This document shows positions 20,219-28,782 of a stretch of DNA of 64,000 bases, piece by piece (position 1 is the stretch's first letter; the number at the start of each line of letters is the position of its first letter). The DNA comes from Lysobacteraceae bacterium (lineage in GTDB: Bacteria; Pseudomonadota; Gammaproteobacteria; Nevskiales; Nevskiaceae). The notes beneath the pieces are model-generated. The model saw nothing but the letters and a program-made list of their open reading frames with translations. It was not told the origin of the DNA and ran no database searches. The DNA is taken from assembly GCA_013823855.1 (NCBI GenBank), contig PNMW01000058.1, positions 62,001 to 126,000 on the forward strand, in the 5' to 3' direction. The position numbers were made by a program, and so were the translations under genes.

Positions 20219-20820
20219 GGCTCGCCCCGGGCTCCGATCAGATGACCCATGCGGGTCATCTTGGTGTCGAGGTATTCGGCGTTGTACGGATTGCGGCCGC
20301 GCTCGATGGCGACCCGCTCGGTGACCTCGACGCCATCCTTGACCAGCGCGTCGAGCTTGGCCGGATTGTTGGTCATCAGCCGGATGCGGCACAGGCCGAT
20401 GTCGCGCAGCAGCGACACCGCCAGCCCGTAGTCGCGGTCATCGGCCGGGAAGCCGAGCTGGTGGTTGGCGTCGACGGTGTCGGCGCCCTGGTCCTGCAGC
20501 GCATAGGCGCGGACCTTGTTGGCCAGCCCGATGCCGCGGCCCTCCTGGCGCAGGTAAAGCAGCACGCCGCGACCTTCCGCCGCGATCTTCTCCAGCGCCG
20601 CGTTCAGCTGGAAGCCGCAGTCGCAGCGCAAGGAGAACAGCGCGTCGCCGGTCAGGCACTCGGAATGCACGCGGACCAGCGGCGGCGCGCCGGCGGCGGC
20701 CAGATCGCCGAGCGTCAGCGCAAGGTGCTCCTTGCCGTCCGCGGAGCGGTAGGCACGCATCGTGAAAACGGCAAACGGCGTCGGCAGCTTCGCCGTCGCG
20801 ATCAGCTTGGGTTGAGGCAT
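20215..20820 (-). CDS. ribA: GTP cyclohydrolase II
   Basis: A 201-residue enzyme that opens GTP for riboflavin synthesis. The zinc ligands Cys55, Cys66 and Cys68 are in [18 protein letters not shown], one residue shifted from the E. coli enzyme. [14 protein letters not shown] and NNPAKLDAL are also conserved. The start at 20820 gives the family length; the longer frame upstream is not conserved. It is a stand-alone RibA rather than a RibBA fusion. It starts 19 nt after the fabG-like gene and overlaps the kinase-fold gene. Confidence 0.96.
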   Translation of the reverse strand: MPQPKLIATAKLPTPFAVFTMRAYRSADGKEHLALTLGDLAAAGAPPLVRVHSECLTGDALFSLRCDCGFQLNAALEKIAAEGRGVLLYLRQEGRGIGLANKVRAYALQDQGADTVDANHQLGFPADDRDYGLAVSLLRDIGLCRIRLMTNNPAKLDALVKDGVEVTERVAIERGRNPYNAEYLDTKMTRMGHLIGARGEP

Positions 20821-20839
20821 CGAGGTTCCGGAATACGGT

Positions 20840-22264
20840 TCAGGCGCCGACAAAATTCTGTCCGCAAACGCGAAGCGTACGCCCGTTGACCGCACGAGCG
20901 AGCGGGCTGGCCAGGAAAGTCACCGCTTCGGCGATGTCGATCGGGAGTCCGCCCTGGCCCAGACTGGCCAGACGACGGCCGACTTCGCGCGGTCCGGTCG
21001 GCATCTGGGCGGTCATCGCGGTCTCGATGAAGCCCGGCGCGACGGCGTTGATCGCGCCACCGCGGCGGGCCAGCAGCGGCGCCATCGCCTCGACGTAACC
21101 CATCACGCCGGCCTTGGTCGCGCCGTAGTTGGTCTGTCCGGCATTGCCGGCGATGCCGCCGATCGACGAGATGCAGACCATCCGGGCACCGTCGTTCAGG
21201 CCTTCGGTCAGCAGCGCGTCGTTGATTCTCAGGATGGCGCCGAAATTGACGTCCAGCACCATGTCCCAGAGATGCGGCGCCATGTTCTTCAGCATCTTGT
21301 CGCGGGTGATGCCGGCGTTGTGGACGACGATGTCGACGCCACCGAAGCGCCCGACCAGTTCCCGGGCGATGCGCTGCGGCGCATCGGCGGCGGTGATGTC
21401 CAGCGCCAGGCCGTAGCCGCCGAACGCGGAAAGGGTTTCACCGAGCGCGCCTTCTTCCTGCGGCCGGTCGATGCCGACCACCTGCGCGCCTTCGCGTGCC
21501 AGGGTCGCGGCGATCGCCGCACCGATGCCGCGGGCAGCGCCGGTGACCACGGCCACCTTGCCGGCCAGCGGCGCGAAATGGCGATCGGCGGCATCGCCAC
21601 TGGGGGCGGTCAGGGCCAGGGTCTGGCCGGTGATGTAGGCGGCGTGCTCGCTGAGGAAGAAGCGCAGCGGACCGGCCAGCGCGTCGTCGGCACCGCGGCC
21701 GACCTCGAGCAGATTGACGGTCGCGCCCTTCTTGCCGATCTCCTTGGCGAACGAGCGGGTGAAACCGCGCAGCGCCGTCGCGGCGGCCGTCGCCGAGGCA
21801 TTGCCGGCGTCCGCCGGCGCGCGACCCAACAGCAGCACGCGGCCGTTGGCGGGAATCCGGCCGACTCTCGGCTGCATGAAGTCGTACAGCTCGCGCAGCT
21901 GGGCCGGGCCGGTCAGGCCGGTGGCATCGAAGACGAAGGCCGACGGCGCCGCCGCCCGGTCTTCCGGGTTCGGCTCGGTCTTCAGCGCGATGCCGGTGGC
22001 AGCCGACGCCGCCTTGATGACCGGCAGGCCGACCAGCGAGGTCGCGACCTGCACGGCCGCCCCCGCCTCGTTGAGCGCCACCAGCAACGGCGCGGCCAGC
22101 TCGCCGAGGCCGCTGCTGCCCAGCATCACCGCCCGCCCTTCGAGCGGACGCGCGGCATAGGACGCCCCGGCACGCTTCAGCCGCGGCGGCTGGGGCAGGC
22201 CCAGCAGACTGCTCAGGGACTTGCCGAAAGCCGATTGGGTGAAATCCAGGTACCGGTCGCTCAT
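20840..22264 (-). CDS. fabG: 3-oxoacyl-ACP reductase, high-molecular-weight FabG4 type
   Basis: A 474-residue short-chain dehydrogenase with two Rossmann domains, like mycobacterial FabG4. The N-terminal domain (about 1-235) is a degenerate flavodoxin-like half. The C-terminal domain is the active ketoreductase: [12 protein letters not shown] cofactor site, [10 protein letters not shown], catalytic Ser in [14 protein letters not shown] and Tyr/Lys in NYGATKAGV. The start at 22264 is supported by GGAG 8 nt upstream. It is first in the minus-strand run that continues into ribA. A 7-bp hairpin at 22293-22311 lies in its leader. Confidence 0.92.
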   Translation of the reverse strand: MSDRYLDFTQSAFGKSLSSLLGLPQPPRLKRAGASYAARPLEGRAVMLGSSGLGELAAPLLVALNEAGAAVQVATSLVGLPVIKAASAATGIALKTEPNPEDRAAAPSAFVFDATGLTGPAQLRELYDFMQPRVGRIPANGRVLLLGRAPADAGNASATAAATALRGFTRSFAKEIGKKGATVNLLEVGRGADDALAGPLRFFLSEHAAYITGQTLALTAPSGDAADRHFAPLAGKVAVVTGAARGIGAAIAATLAREGAQVVGIDRPQEEGALGETLSAFGGYGLALDITAADAPQRIARELVGRFGGVDIVVHNAGITRDKMLKNMAPHLWDMVLDVNFGAILRINDALLTEGLNDGARMVCISSIGGIAGNAGQTNYGATKAGVMGYVEAMAPLLARRGGAINAVAPGFIETAMTAQMPTGPREVGRRLASLGQGGLPIDIAEAVTFLASPLARAVNGRTLRVCGQNFVGA

Positions 22265-22658
22265 GCCTGCTCCATCGATCATCGCTGCGGGCCGACGGCG
22301 GTATGCCGTCGTCGGACCTGCATTATCGCAGTGCATCAAGACGGATGCGCATGGAAAAACGCATTCAGTCAACAAGTGTTTCTTTTCCGGATGGTTTGTC
22401 GCCCCGCCGGGCCGCGGACACCGCGACGGACAGCGTATCGCGACGATCCGACAAGGCCGTCGTCAGGCGCCACCGGACGGGCGACTTGTTCAGGCGTGCA
22501 AGCCCAACCCCCGCTGCGCATGACGCGGCGTGCAAGTATCGGTCCTGCAAGGTAATTCCTCATTGACGCGCTTCGTCCGGCTTGCGCATAGTTCAGGCGC
22601 GCGCAGCCGGTGTCCATGATGCTGCGCCAAACTGGTGCGCACTCGGGGAGTTCAGGAC
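22265..22658. promoter_or_regulatory. divergent intergenic region with a plus-strand promoter
   Basis: About 394 nt without a gene. On the plus strand TTGACG (22563-22568) and CATAGT (22587-22592) are spaced by 18 bp and can drive the small gene at 22659. On the minus strand GATAAT (22327-22322) is a possible -10 for the fabG-type operon, without a good -35. The 7-bp hairpin CGACGGC/GCCGTCG (22293-22311) lies in the fabG leader. The stretch is visibly less GC-rich than the genes. Confidence 0.55.
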
Positions 22659-22937
22659 ATGTCGAAAAAAACCATGCTCGCAGCAGCGATCGCGGCTGCG
22701 CTTGTTGGAACCGTCGCCTTTCTGGGGCAAGCGCGAATTGCCGTCGCCGCCGTCAAGCCGGTGATTCCGGAAGCGCCGGCCGTCGCCGCCTCCGAACCCG
22801 CAACCGCGCCGAAACAGCTCAGTCGCCGCGCCCGGATGGCACGGATCGTCGCCGAACAGGCGGCGATCACTGCCGAAGCGAGCGCCCGTCGCACGATGGC
22901 CAGAAAAGCGGCCGAGAGGGACACGGCAATGCGCTGA
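22659..22937 (+). CDS. small exported protein of unknown function
   Basis: A 92-residue protein with an N-terminal signal peptide (MSKKTMLAAAIAAALVGTVA, cleavage near residue 30). The mature part is an Ala/Arg-rich helical tail (SRRARMARIVAEQAA, ARRTMARKAAE). The ATG at 22659 has a GGAG box 11 nt upstream and a plausible promoter 66 nt before it. No known family. Its base composition is a little lower in GC than its neighbours. Confidence 0.6.
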   Translation: MSKKTMLAAAIAAALVGTVAFLGQARIAVAAVKPVIPEAPAVAASEPATAPKQLSRRARMARIVAEQAAITAEASARRTMARKAAERDTAMR

Positions 22938-23126
22938 CGCAGTGCGGCAAGTGGCATAAACTTCAGCGGCTTCGCATCCAATCGAAGCCGAATTGCAGGT
23001 GGAAACGCCGTGTCGCATCCCTGTCGGGTGCTGTTGGCATTCTGCATGCAACATCGAGACGAGTGCATGTCGTGACTCGTCCAGACCAATAAATCTCAGG
23101 CTTTCTGCCTAATCTCGGGGCTTGCA

Positions 23127-24119
23127 ATGAATCTCAGTCGTGTCGTTGTCATCGTTACCGTGACTGCTGTCATCGTTTACGCCGGCTTGAATTTCCTGCT
23201 GCCGCGCGGCGGAAAGTCGCCGGCTGCGGAAGCCGCCACGACCGAATCAGCCGCAACCAGCGAAGCGCCGGCCGCCGCTGAATCCGGCGCCGAGAGCGCC
23301 AGCGCCGAAGCCGCCGGCGCACCGGCGTCGGAAGCGCCCGCCGAGGAAAGCGCTGCAACCACCGCGGCCGAAGATCCGGCGCTGACCGAAGACGAAGCGC
23401 GCCGCATCGCGGCCAACGTCGCCAGCGAAGTCGCCACCCGCGTCGCCAGCGAAGGCGCCGCACCGGCGCCAGCACCGGAAGCCGATAGCGCCGTCGCCGA
23501 ACCTGCCGCTGAAGTGCCGGCCGCCAGCGCCGATGCCGGCGCCGACGAATTGACCGACGATCAGAAGCGCCGGATCGCTGCCAACGTCGCCAACGAATCC
23601 TCCGGCGCCGCGGACGCAGCCGTCGAGGAAGAAACGCCTGCCCCGGCGCCGAAGCCCGCCGCAGCACCGAAGCCGAGCCAGGTCGCCACTGCCGAGCCGG
23701 CCACCGCACCCGCTGCCAGCGCACCGAAGGCTGCCAAGCCCGCCGCCAAGGCCGCCCCGTCGGCGGCGCCGACCGGCAAGCTCGGCAACGGCCAGGATGT
23801 GATCAGCGCCTGGTGGAAGAAGGCGCCGAGCAGCGAGCACCTGAACCTGATCTACGCCGGTGAAGCGTCGTCGGAAAAGGCCGTGGTCCTGCTGTTCGAC
23901 AGCGCGGTCGACGCCGCCGCCGCCGGCAGCCAGATCAAGCTGATCGACGCCAAGGGCGCGTCGCCGTCGGGCAGCTGGAGCAACGGCAGCAACCCGCGCC
24001 TGATCGCCTTCAAGGGCGTTCCGTCGGGCCGTTACACGGTGATCGTCTCGCCGGGCCTCGCCGACACCAGCGGCAAGTCGGTTGGCACCGAGCTGGTCGG
24101 CCCGGTCTACGTCCGCTGA
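23127..24119 (+). CDS. membrane-anchored Ala/Pro-rich protein with a duplicated helix motif
   Basis: A 330-residue protein I do not recognise. One N-terminal transmembrane helix (VVVIVTVTAVIVYAGLNFLL) is followed by about 190 residues of Ala/Glu/Pro-rich low-complexity sequence. Embedded in it are two near-copies of one motif: LTEDEARRIAANVASE and LTDDQKRRIAANVANE. The C-terminal 110 residues form a compact beta-rich domain (HLNLIYAGEASSEKAVVLLF, GRYTVIVSPGLADTSGKSVG) resembling bacterial Ig-like folds. The layout suggests a periplasmic domain held away from the membrane by a flexible stalk. Confidence 0.82.
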   Translation: MNLSRVVVIVTVTAVIVYAGLNFLLPRGGKSPAAEAATTESAATSEAPAAAESGAESASAEAAGAPASEAPAEESAATTAAEDPALTEDEARRIAANVASEVATRVASEGAAPAPAPEADSAVAEPAAEVPAASADAGADELTDDQKRRIAANVANESSGAADAAVEEETPAPAPKPAAAPKPSQVATAEPATAPAASAPKAAKPAAKAAPSAAPTGKLGNGQDVISAWWKKAPSSEHLNLIYAGEASSEKAVVLLFDSAVDAAAAGSQIKLIDAKGASPSGSWSNGSNPRLIAFKGVPSGRYTVIVSPGLADTSGKSVGTELVGPVYVR

Positions 24120-24141
24120 GTCGACCGGCCCGCGCGGGTCC

Positions 24142-24837
24142 GTGACCACGATTGTCCTGGTCCGCCACGGCCAGGCATCGTTCGGCACGTCGAATTACGA
24201 TCGCCTGTCGCCGCTCGGCGAGCGGCAGGCGGTCGTCCTCGGTGAACACTGGCAACGCGGCGGCTTCGGCGCCGAACGGGCCCTGTCCGGGTCGCTGCAG
24301 CGACAGCGGCACACCGCAGAGCGGGCCTTGCGCCCCCTGGGCGCCGGCGCCCCGGCACTGGCGACCGAAACAGCCTTCAACGAGTTCAACCACACCCAGC
24401 TGGTGCAGGCCTACCTGCCGCTGGTGATCGCCGATGATCCTGCACTGCGGGCCGCCGGCCCCGCGATGCTGCACGACTCCGCGCTGTTCCGACCGATGTT
24501 CGGTCGCATCGTCAGCGCCTGGGCCGAAGGCCGCACGCCGAGCCTGCCGGTCGACGAAAGCTGGGGAGACTTTTGCGCCCGCTGCGTCGCCGGCGTGAAA
24601 CGCGCTGCGGACGGGGTCGAGCGGGTGGTCATCTTCACGTCCGGCGGCGTCATCACCGCCGTGCTGCAAGCGGCGCTCGGTCTCGACAACGCCACGGCAC
24701 TGCGCCTCAACTGGCGGATCTGCAATGCCTCGGTCCACGAGTTCCAGCTGCACGACAAGGGCCTGAATCTGGCCGGCTTCAACGACGTGTCGCATCTGCG
24801 GCTGATGCGCGACGAGCCGCTCATCACCCGGCTCTGA
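24142..24837 (+). CDS. histidine phosphatase family protein (phosphoglycerate mutase-like)
   Basis: A 231-residue histidine phosphatase. The phosphohistidine motif LVRHGQASF is at the N-terminus, and the second catalytic histidine position is replaced by the FTSGGVITAV segment typical of the family's C-terminal half. The start is GTG at 24142, directly before TTIVLVRHG; the frame is open upstream but overlaps the previous gene. The substrate is not predictable. It converges on the 2OG oxygenase gene. Confidence 0.88.
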   Translation: MTTIVLVRHGQASFGTSNYDRLSPLGERQAVVLGEHWQRGGFGAERALSGSLQRQRHTAERALRPLGAGAPALATETAFNEFNHTQLVQAYLPLVIADDPALRAAGPAMLHDSALFRPMFGRIVSAWAEGRTPSLPVDESWGDFCARCVAGVKRAADGVERVVIFTSGGVITAVLQAALGLDNATALRLNWRICNASVHEFQLHDKGLNLAGFNDVSHLRLMRDEPLITRL

Positions 24838-24858
24838 AGCCGTGGCCCGCCAGTGCGG

Positions 24859-25512
24859 TCAGGGCAGCGAGAACCAGGCGTTGAAAGCCACCGTGATTCG
24901 TTCGCCGTCGCCGGCGAACGGCGTCACCTGGTGCATCAGCCAGGACGGGAACAGCAGCAGCTGACCCGGTTCCAGCCGGAACTCGCGCGTGACGTAGTTG
25001 TACGGCAGCTTCAGCGCGCGACTGGCGGGATCGACGAACATCGCCCCGTCCCGTGCCGGGTGCGGAAAACTCAGCAGGCCGCTGTCACGCCGGCCGCCAT
25101 CTCCGCGACCGGCGTCGACGCAGTAGACGCCGGACCACGACGCCATCGGGTGGTTGTGCAGGCCGAACCAGCCGCCGCGCCGGGTGATGTGAAACCAGGC
25201 GTCGGCATGACCGACCAGCTTGCGCAAGGTCGCCGCGTCGTGGCTGGTGGTCTGGCCGACCATCGCGTAAAGGTTTTCCCAGCAGAACTCGCGCAGCCGG
25301 CGGATGACCGGCTCCGGCCACTTGAACAGGTCGAAGCGGCTTTCGAACAGCGACGGATTGATGGCCATCGTCGGCCGGGCGTTCGCATAGGCCTGGCCCT
25401 CGGCTTCGCGCGCCAGGAACAGGGCGCGCAGCTCGGCATTCAGACTGGCGCAGTCCGGCAGCGTGTCGAAGCCGAACGGCACCGCGAACGGCGTCGACAG
25501 GGTCACGGCCAT
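24859..25512 (-). CDS. putative 2-oxoglutarate/Fe(II)-dependent oxygenase
   Basis: A 217-residue protein similar to the putative 2OG-Fe(II) oxygenase family (TIGR02466 type). The likely iron site includes the histidines of FGLHNHPMASWSGVYCV and of LLLFPSWLMHQVTPF, with the 2OG-binding arginine in GERITVAFN. Substrate unknown. It begins 6 nt after the stop of the saccharopine dehydrogenase-like gene and is probably co-transcribed with it. Confidence 0.85.
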   Translation of the reverse strand: MAVTLSTPFAVPFGFDTLPDCASLNAELRALFLAREAEGQAYANARPTMAINPSLFESRFDLFKWPEPVIRRLREFCWENLYAMVGQTTSHDAATLRKLVGHADAWFHITRRGGWFGLHNHPMASWSGVYCVDAGRGDGGRRDSGLLSFPHPARDGAMFVDPASRALKLPYNYVTREFRLEPGQLLLFPSWLMHQVTPFAGDGERITVAFNAWFSLP

Positions 25513-25518
25513 CGACGC

Positions 25519-26751
25519 TCAGCCCAGTCGTTCGAAGCTCAGTCCGGCATGCGCACGGAGGCGCTCGATCAGCTTGTCGCCGAGCGCCGTCGCCGGCGTC
25601 CAGAAGCCGCCCGGCAGGTCGTGCTTCGGCAGATCGAAGGCCAGGCAGGCGACCGCTTCGCCGAGCATCTTGGCGGTCGAGCCGTAGCCGGGGTCGCGGT
25701 CGCCGGTGACCTTGCAGCGCAGCGTCTCGCCGCTGGCGGTGAGGCCGATGAAACGCAGGTCGAAGAAGCCGGTTTCCTGCTCTTTCGGTGACGGCCCCTC
25801 GCCCGGCTTGGGCACCACGTAGCGCTCGAGCAGCTGGCGCGTCGGCCCGATCGCGCTGGCCAGCATGAAGCCGCCAAGGCCGACGGCGATGCCGGCGGCG
25901 GTCAGGCGGCCCTTGAGGCCGGTGCCGGTCATCATCGCCTCGTCGTAGGCGAAATCAGCACCGTAGGCGTGGCCGGACAGGCCATTGGAGCGGTGGACGA
26001 TCCGGGTATTGATCGCCGCCATCACGAACGGCGCCAGCCAGCCGCCGGTGTCGGCATCGAACTGGGCGAACTGCACGTCCGGCTGGCGCGGGCGCTGCGC
26101 GGCGGTCGGCGGCGCGATCGCGTACGGATTGCCGAGCTGCTTGCGCAGCGAGGGATCCGCCGACACTTCGCGCAGCACGTTCATCAGGCTGGCCACGGTG
26201 CCGCCGGAGAAGCCGCCTCGGAAGGCCTTGATCCGCAGCTTGACGCGCCGCGCCGGCTGCCCGAACGAGGCTACGGCCTCGCGCTGCAGGAAGTGCACGC
26301 CGAGGTCGCTGGGGATCGAATCGAAGCCGCAGCAGTGGATGATCCGCGCGCCGCTGGCCTTGGCGGTGGCCTCGTGGGCGTCGATCATCCGCTTGATCCA
26401 TTGCACCTCGCCGGTGAGGTCGCAGTAGTCGGTGCCGGTCTCGGCGCAGACCTTGACCAGCGTAGAGCCGTGCAGCGCGTACGGGCCGACGGTCGACACC
26501 ACGGCGCGGGTGGTCCGGCACAGTTCGCGCAGCGCGGTCTCGTCGGCGGCGTCGCAGACAATCATCGGCAGCTTGCGGCCGTCGGCGCCCAGGGTCTGGC
26601 GGAGCTGGTCGAGCTTGGTCGTCGAGCGGCCGGCGATCGCCCACTTCACCTCGCCGCCGGCGCCGTGGCGCTGATACAGGTAGCGGGTCAGGATCTGGCC
26701 AACGAAGCTGGTGGCGCCGAAGACGACGAAATGGTGGGCCTGGGTAGGCAT
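25519..26751 (-). CDS. saccharopine dehydrogenase-like / trans-acting enoyl reductase family protein
   Basis: A 410-residue NAD(P)-binding protein. The Rossmann motif VVFGATSFVGQILTRYLYQR is at the N-terminus, followed by VSTVGPYALHGSTLV, GTDYCDLTGEVQW and CCGFDSIPSDLGVHFLQ, all typical of the saccharopine dehydrogenase-like oxidoreductase group that includes trans-acting enoyl reductases. Despite the family name lysine metabolism is unlikely; lipid modification is the better guess. The ATG at 26751 is the only start that fits; upstream frame extension is spurious. Confidence 0.9.
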   Translation of the reverse strand: MPTQAHHFVVFGATSFVGQILTRYLYQRHGAGGEVKWAIAGRSTTKLDQLRQTLGADGRKLPMIVCDAADETALRELCRTTRAVVSTVGPYALHGSTLVKVCAETGTDYCDLTGEVQWIKRMIDAHEATAKASGARIIHCCGFDSIPSDLGVHFLQREAVASFGQPARRVKLRIKAFRGGFSGGTVASLMNVLREVSADPSLRKQLGNPYAIAPPTAAQRPRQPDVQFAQFDADTGGWLAPFVMAAINTRIVHRSNGLSGHAYGADFAYDEAMMTGTGLKGRLTAAGIAVGLGGFMLASAIGPTRQLLERYVVPKPGEGPSPKEQETGFFDLRFIGLTASGETLRCKVTGDRDPGYGSTAKMLGEAVACLAFDLPKHDLPGGFWTPATALGDKLIERLRAHAGLSFERLG

Positions 26752-26870
26752 CGGGGCGGTATCCGCATCGGGGTGGGTGCGCGAAGCGTAACCCGCGACC
26801 CGCCCGCTTGCCCCGCGGGACCGCCGCACGACGCTTGACGCCCCGGCGCGCGGTCCCGTCAACTTCGCCG

Positions 26871-27077
26871 ATGAGCACGCCACTGCCGCCGAAGCCCGAG
26901 CCCCCGAACCCCCAGGATTGCTGCGACAGCGGCTGCACGCAGTGCGTGTACACGATCTATGACGAGGAACTGCAGCGCTGGCGCGACGCCGTGAAGCAGG
27001 CTGCCGCAGCAGCCGCCACGGCAGCGGCCGAGCCGCCTTCCAAGCCGCCTTCCAAGCCGCCTTCCAAGCCGAGTTAG
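26871..27077 (+). CDS. oxidoreductase-like domain protein, small, cysteine-rich
   Basis: A 68-residue protein with the oxidoreductase-like N-terminal signature (PF09791): PKPEPPNPQDCCDSGCTQCV followed by YTIYDEELQRW. The four cysteines (CC, C, C) suggest metal or Fe-S binding. An alanine run and a tail of PSKP repeats follow; the tail is encoded by three perfect 12-bp copies of GCCGCCTTCCAA (27032-27067). Start at 26871 (MSTPLPPKP). Confidence 0.85.
   Translation: MSTPLPPKPEPPNPQDCCDSGCTQCVYTIYDEELQRWRDAVKQAAAAAATAAAEPPSKPPSKPPSKPS
27032..27067 (+). repeat. 12-bp tandem repeat, three perfect copies
   Basis: Three identical copies of GCCGCCTTCCAA (27032-27043, 27044-27055, 27056-27067) encode the PSKP tail of the oxidoreductase-like protein. 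The number of copies could vary between strains by slippage without breaking the frame. Confidence 0.95.
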
Positions 27078-27144
27078 GATCGCGCTCCGGCGCCCATCGC
27101 ATCATGGCGCCGTCATAACGACAAACCACTTCGAGGAGAACCGC

Positions 27145-28083
27145 ATGCCGCTCAATCCCCAGGTGCAGGGTTTCCTGCAATCGCTGGCCGCCGCCGGCGC
27201 CCCGGCGTTCCACACGCTGCAGCCGGCGCAGTGCCGGCAGGCGATCAACGCGCTGATGAGCATGATGCCGCCGAGCAAGGCGGTGCTGGCCGGCGTCCGC
27301 GACACCCACATCCCCGGCCCGGCCGGCGAGATCAAGCTGCGCATCTACACGCCGACCGGCAACGGTCCGTTTCCGATCCTGATGTACTTCCACGGCGGCG
27401 GCTTCGTGATCGGCGATCTCGACACCTTCGACAAGCTGTGCCGCGAGACCTGCGGCGGTGCCGGCGTGGTGGTGGTGTCGGTCGACTACCGGCTGGCCCC
27501 CGAGCATCCGTTCCCGGCCGCCGCGGACGACTGCCTTGCGGCAACCCGCTGGGCCGCCGCCCATGCCGCGGAAATCAGCGGCGATTCCAGCCGGATCGGC
27601 GTCTCCGGCGACAGCGCCGGCGGCAACCTGGCCGCGGTCACCGCGCTGCGCCTGCGCGACGAGGGCGGCCCCGCGCTGAAGGCTCAGCTGCTGGTCTATC
27701 CGGTCGCCGATGCCGATCCGGACGCCTACCCGTCGATGACCGACAACGCCGAGGGCTATCTGCTGAGCCGCGCCGACATGAACTGGTTCTTCGAGCACTA
27801 CGTGAAGGATCCCGGCGCCGTCGGCGATCCGCTCCTCTGCCCGATCAAGGCCGCTTCCCACGCCGGCCTGCCGCCGGCGCTGGTGATCACCGCCGAATTC
27901 GACCCGCTGCGCGACGAAGGCAATGCCTACGCGAAGAAGCTGGCCGACGCCGGTGTCGTCGTCGAACACCGCTGCTACGACGGCGCGATCCACGGCTTCT
28001 ACACCTTCTTCGGCGCGCTGAGCCTGGGCCGCGAGGCGGTCGATCAGGCAATCGGCTGGCTGAAGCGCACGCTGGTCGCCTGA
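27145..28083 (+). CDS. alpha/beta hydrolase, hormone-sensitive lipase family esterase
   Basis: A 312-residue esterase/lipase of the HSL (family IV) type. The oxyanion motif YFHGGGFVIGD, the nucleophile elbow GDSAGGNLA, the acid in EFDPLRDEG and the His in AIHGFYTF make a complete catalytic triad. No signal peptide, so cytoplasmic. AGGAGA lies about 6 nt before the ATG. The acyltransferase gene starts within a few nucleotides of its stop; the two probably form an operon. Confidence 0.95.
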   Translation: MPLNPQVQGFLQSLAAAGAPAFHTLQPAQCRQAINALMSMMPPSKAVLAGVRDTHIPGPAGEIKLRIYTPTGNGPFPILMYFHGGGFVIGDLDTFDKLCRETCGGAGVVVVSVDYRLAPEHPFPAAADDCLAATRWAAAHAAEISGDSSRIGVSGDSAGGNLAAVTALRLRDEGGPALKAQLLVYPVADADPDAYPSMTDNAEGYLLSRADMNWFFEHYVKDPGAVGDPLLCPIKAASHAGLPPALVITAEFDPLRDEGNAYAKKLADAGVVVEHRCYDGAIHGFYTFFGALSLGREAVDQAIGWLKRTLVA

Positions 28084-28097
28084 GCGTGGCGAGCGGC

Positions 28098-28700
28098 ATG
28101 ATGCCTGCGGTCGGGCCGCGGGTGCCGCGTCGTGGCGGCCGCTGGTCAACAGGCCTGGGCCGACTGTTCCTGCGACTGCTCGGCTGGCGCGTCGACGGCG
28201 TCATTCCGGATTTGCCGAAGATGGTCTGGATCGGCGCCCCGCACACCACCAACTGGGATGGCGTGCTGGGGCTGGCGACCTTGATGGCGCTCGGTGTCGA
28301 TGCCTCGACGATGGTCAAGGACAGCGCCTTCAAGGGGCCGCTCGGCTGGCTGCTGCGCGGCCTGGGCGCGATTCCGATCAATCGCGCCAGTCCCAAGGGT
28401 GTGGTCGAGCAGAGCATCGACCAGTTCACGTCGCGCCAGCAGTTCATCCTCCTGATCGCGCCGGAAGGCACGCGCGACGGTGCCGATGACTGGAAGCGCG
28501 GCTATTACCGGATCGCCGAAGGGGCCGGCGTGCCGGTGCTGCCCGCCGCCATCGACTACCCCGCCCGACGCATCACCTTCGGCCCGCCGCTGACTCCCGG
28601 CGGCGATTACGAGGCCGATTTCGAGCAGTTGCTGGGCTTCTATCGCCGCGTTGGCGTCGCCCGTCACCCGCACCGGCTTTCGAAACCACTGCGTCGCTAA
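28098..28700 (+). CDS. lysophospholipid acyltransferase-like protein
   Basis: A 200-residue PlsC-like acyltransferase. The catalytic HX4D motif is in GAPHTTNWDGVLG and the glycerol-phosphate-binding motif in IAPEGTRDGADDWKRGYYRI. The protein lacks the usual N-terminal membrane helix, as in the short 1-acylglycerol-3-phosphate acyltransferase relatives. Starts at 28086 (GTG), 28098 or 28101 (ATG) are all possible; 28098 is chosen. It follows the esterase gene directly and ends at a hairpin shared with the convergent gene. Confidence 0.88.
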   Translation: MMPAVGPRVPRRGGRWSTGLGRLFLRLLGWRVDGVIPDLPKMVWIGAPHTTNWDGVLGLATLMALGVDASTMVKDSAFKGPLGWLLRGLGAIPINRASPKGVVEQSIDQFTSRQQFILLIAPEGTRDGADDWKRGYYRIAEGAGVPVLPAAIDYPARRITFGPPLTPGGDYEADFEQLLGFYRRVGVARHPHRLSKPLRR

Positions 28701-28723
28701 AAGCGCGCCGGCCGCAACGGAAA

Positions 28724-28756
28724 CGGCCCCGCCATCCGGGGCGGATGGCGGGGCCG
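28724..28756. terminator. 14-bp hairpin between convergent genes
   Basis: CGGCCCCGCCATCC (28724-28737) pairs perfectly with 28743-28756 around GGGGC. On the minus strand the stem is followed by TTTCCGTT, giving a weak T-tract for the gene at 28783-30087; the plus side has none. Confidence 0.75.
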
Positions 28757-28782
28757 CGATCAGCGCGCGGCAGCTGGATCGT

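Noticed and set aside
27231-28085. Long N-terminal extension of the acyltransferase
   Set aside because: It is an out-of-frame shadow of the esterase gene; the acyltransferase domain begins after 28086.
25519-28149. Fusion of the saccharopine dehydrogenase-like protein with a 460-residue upstream extension
   Set aside because: The extension runs antisense through the esterase gene; the family N-terminus is at 26751.
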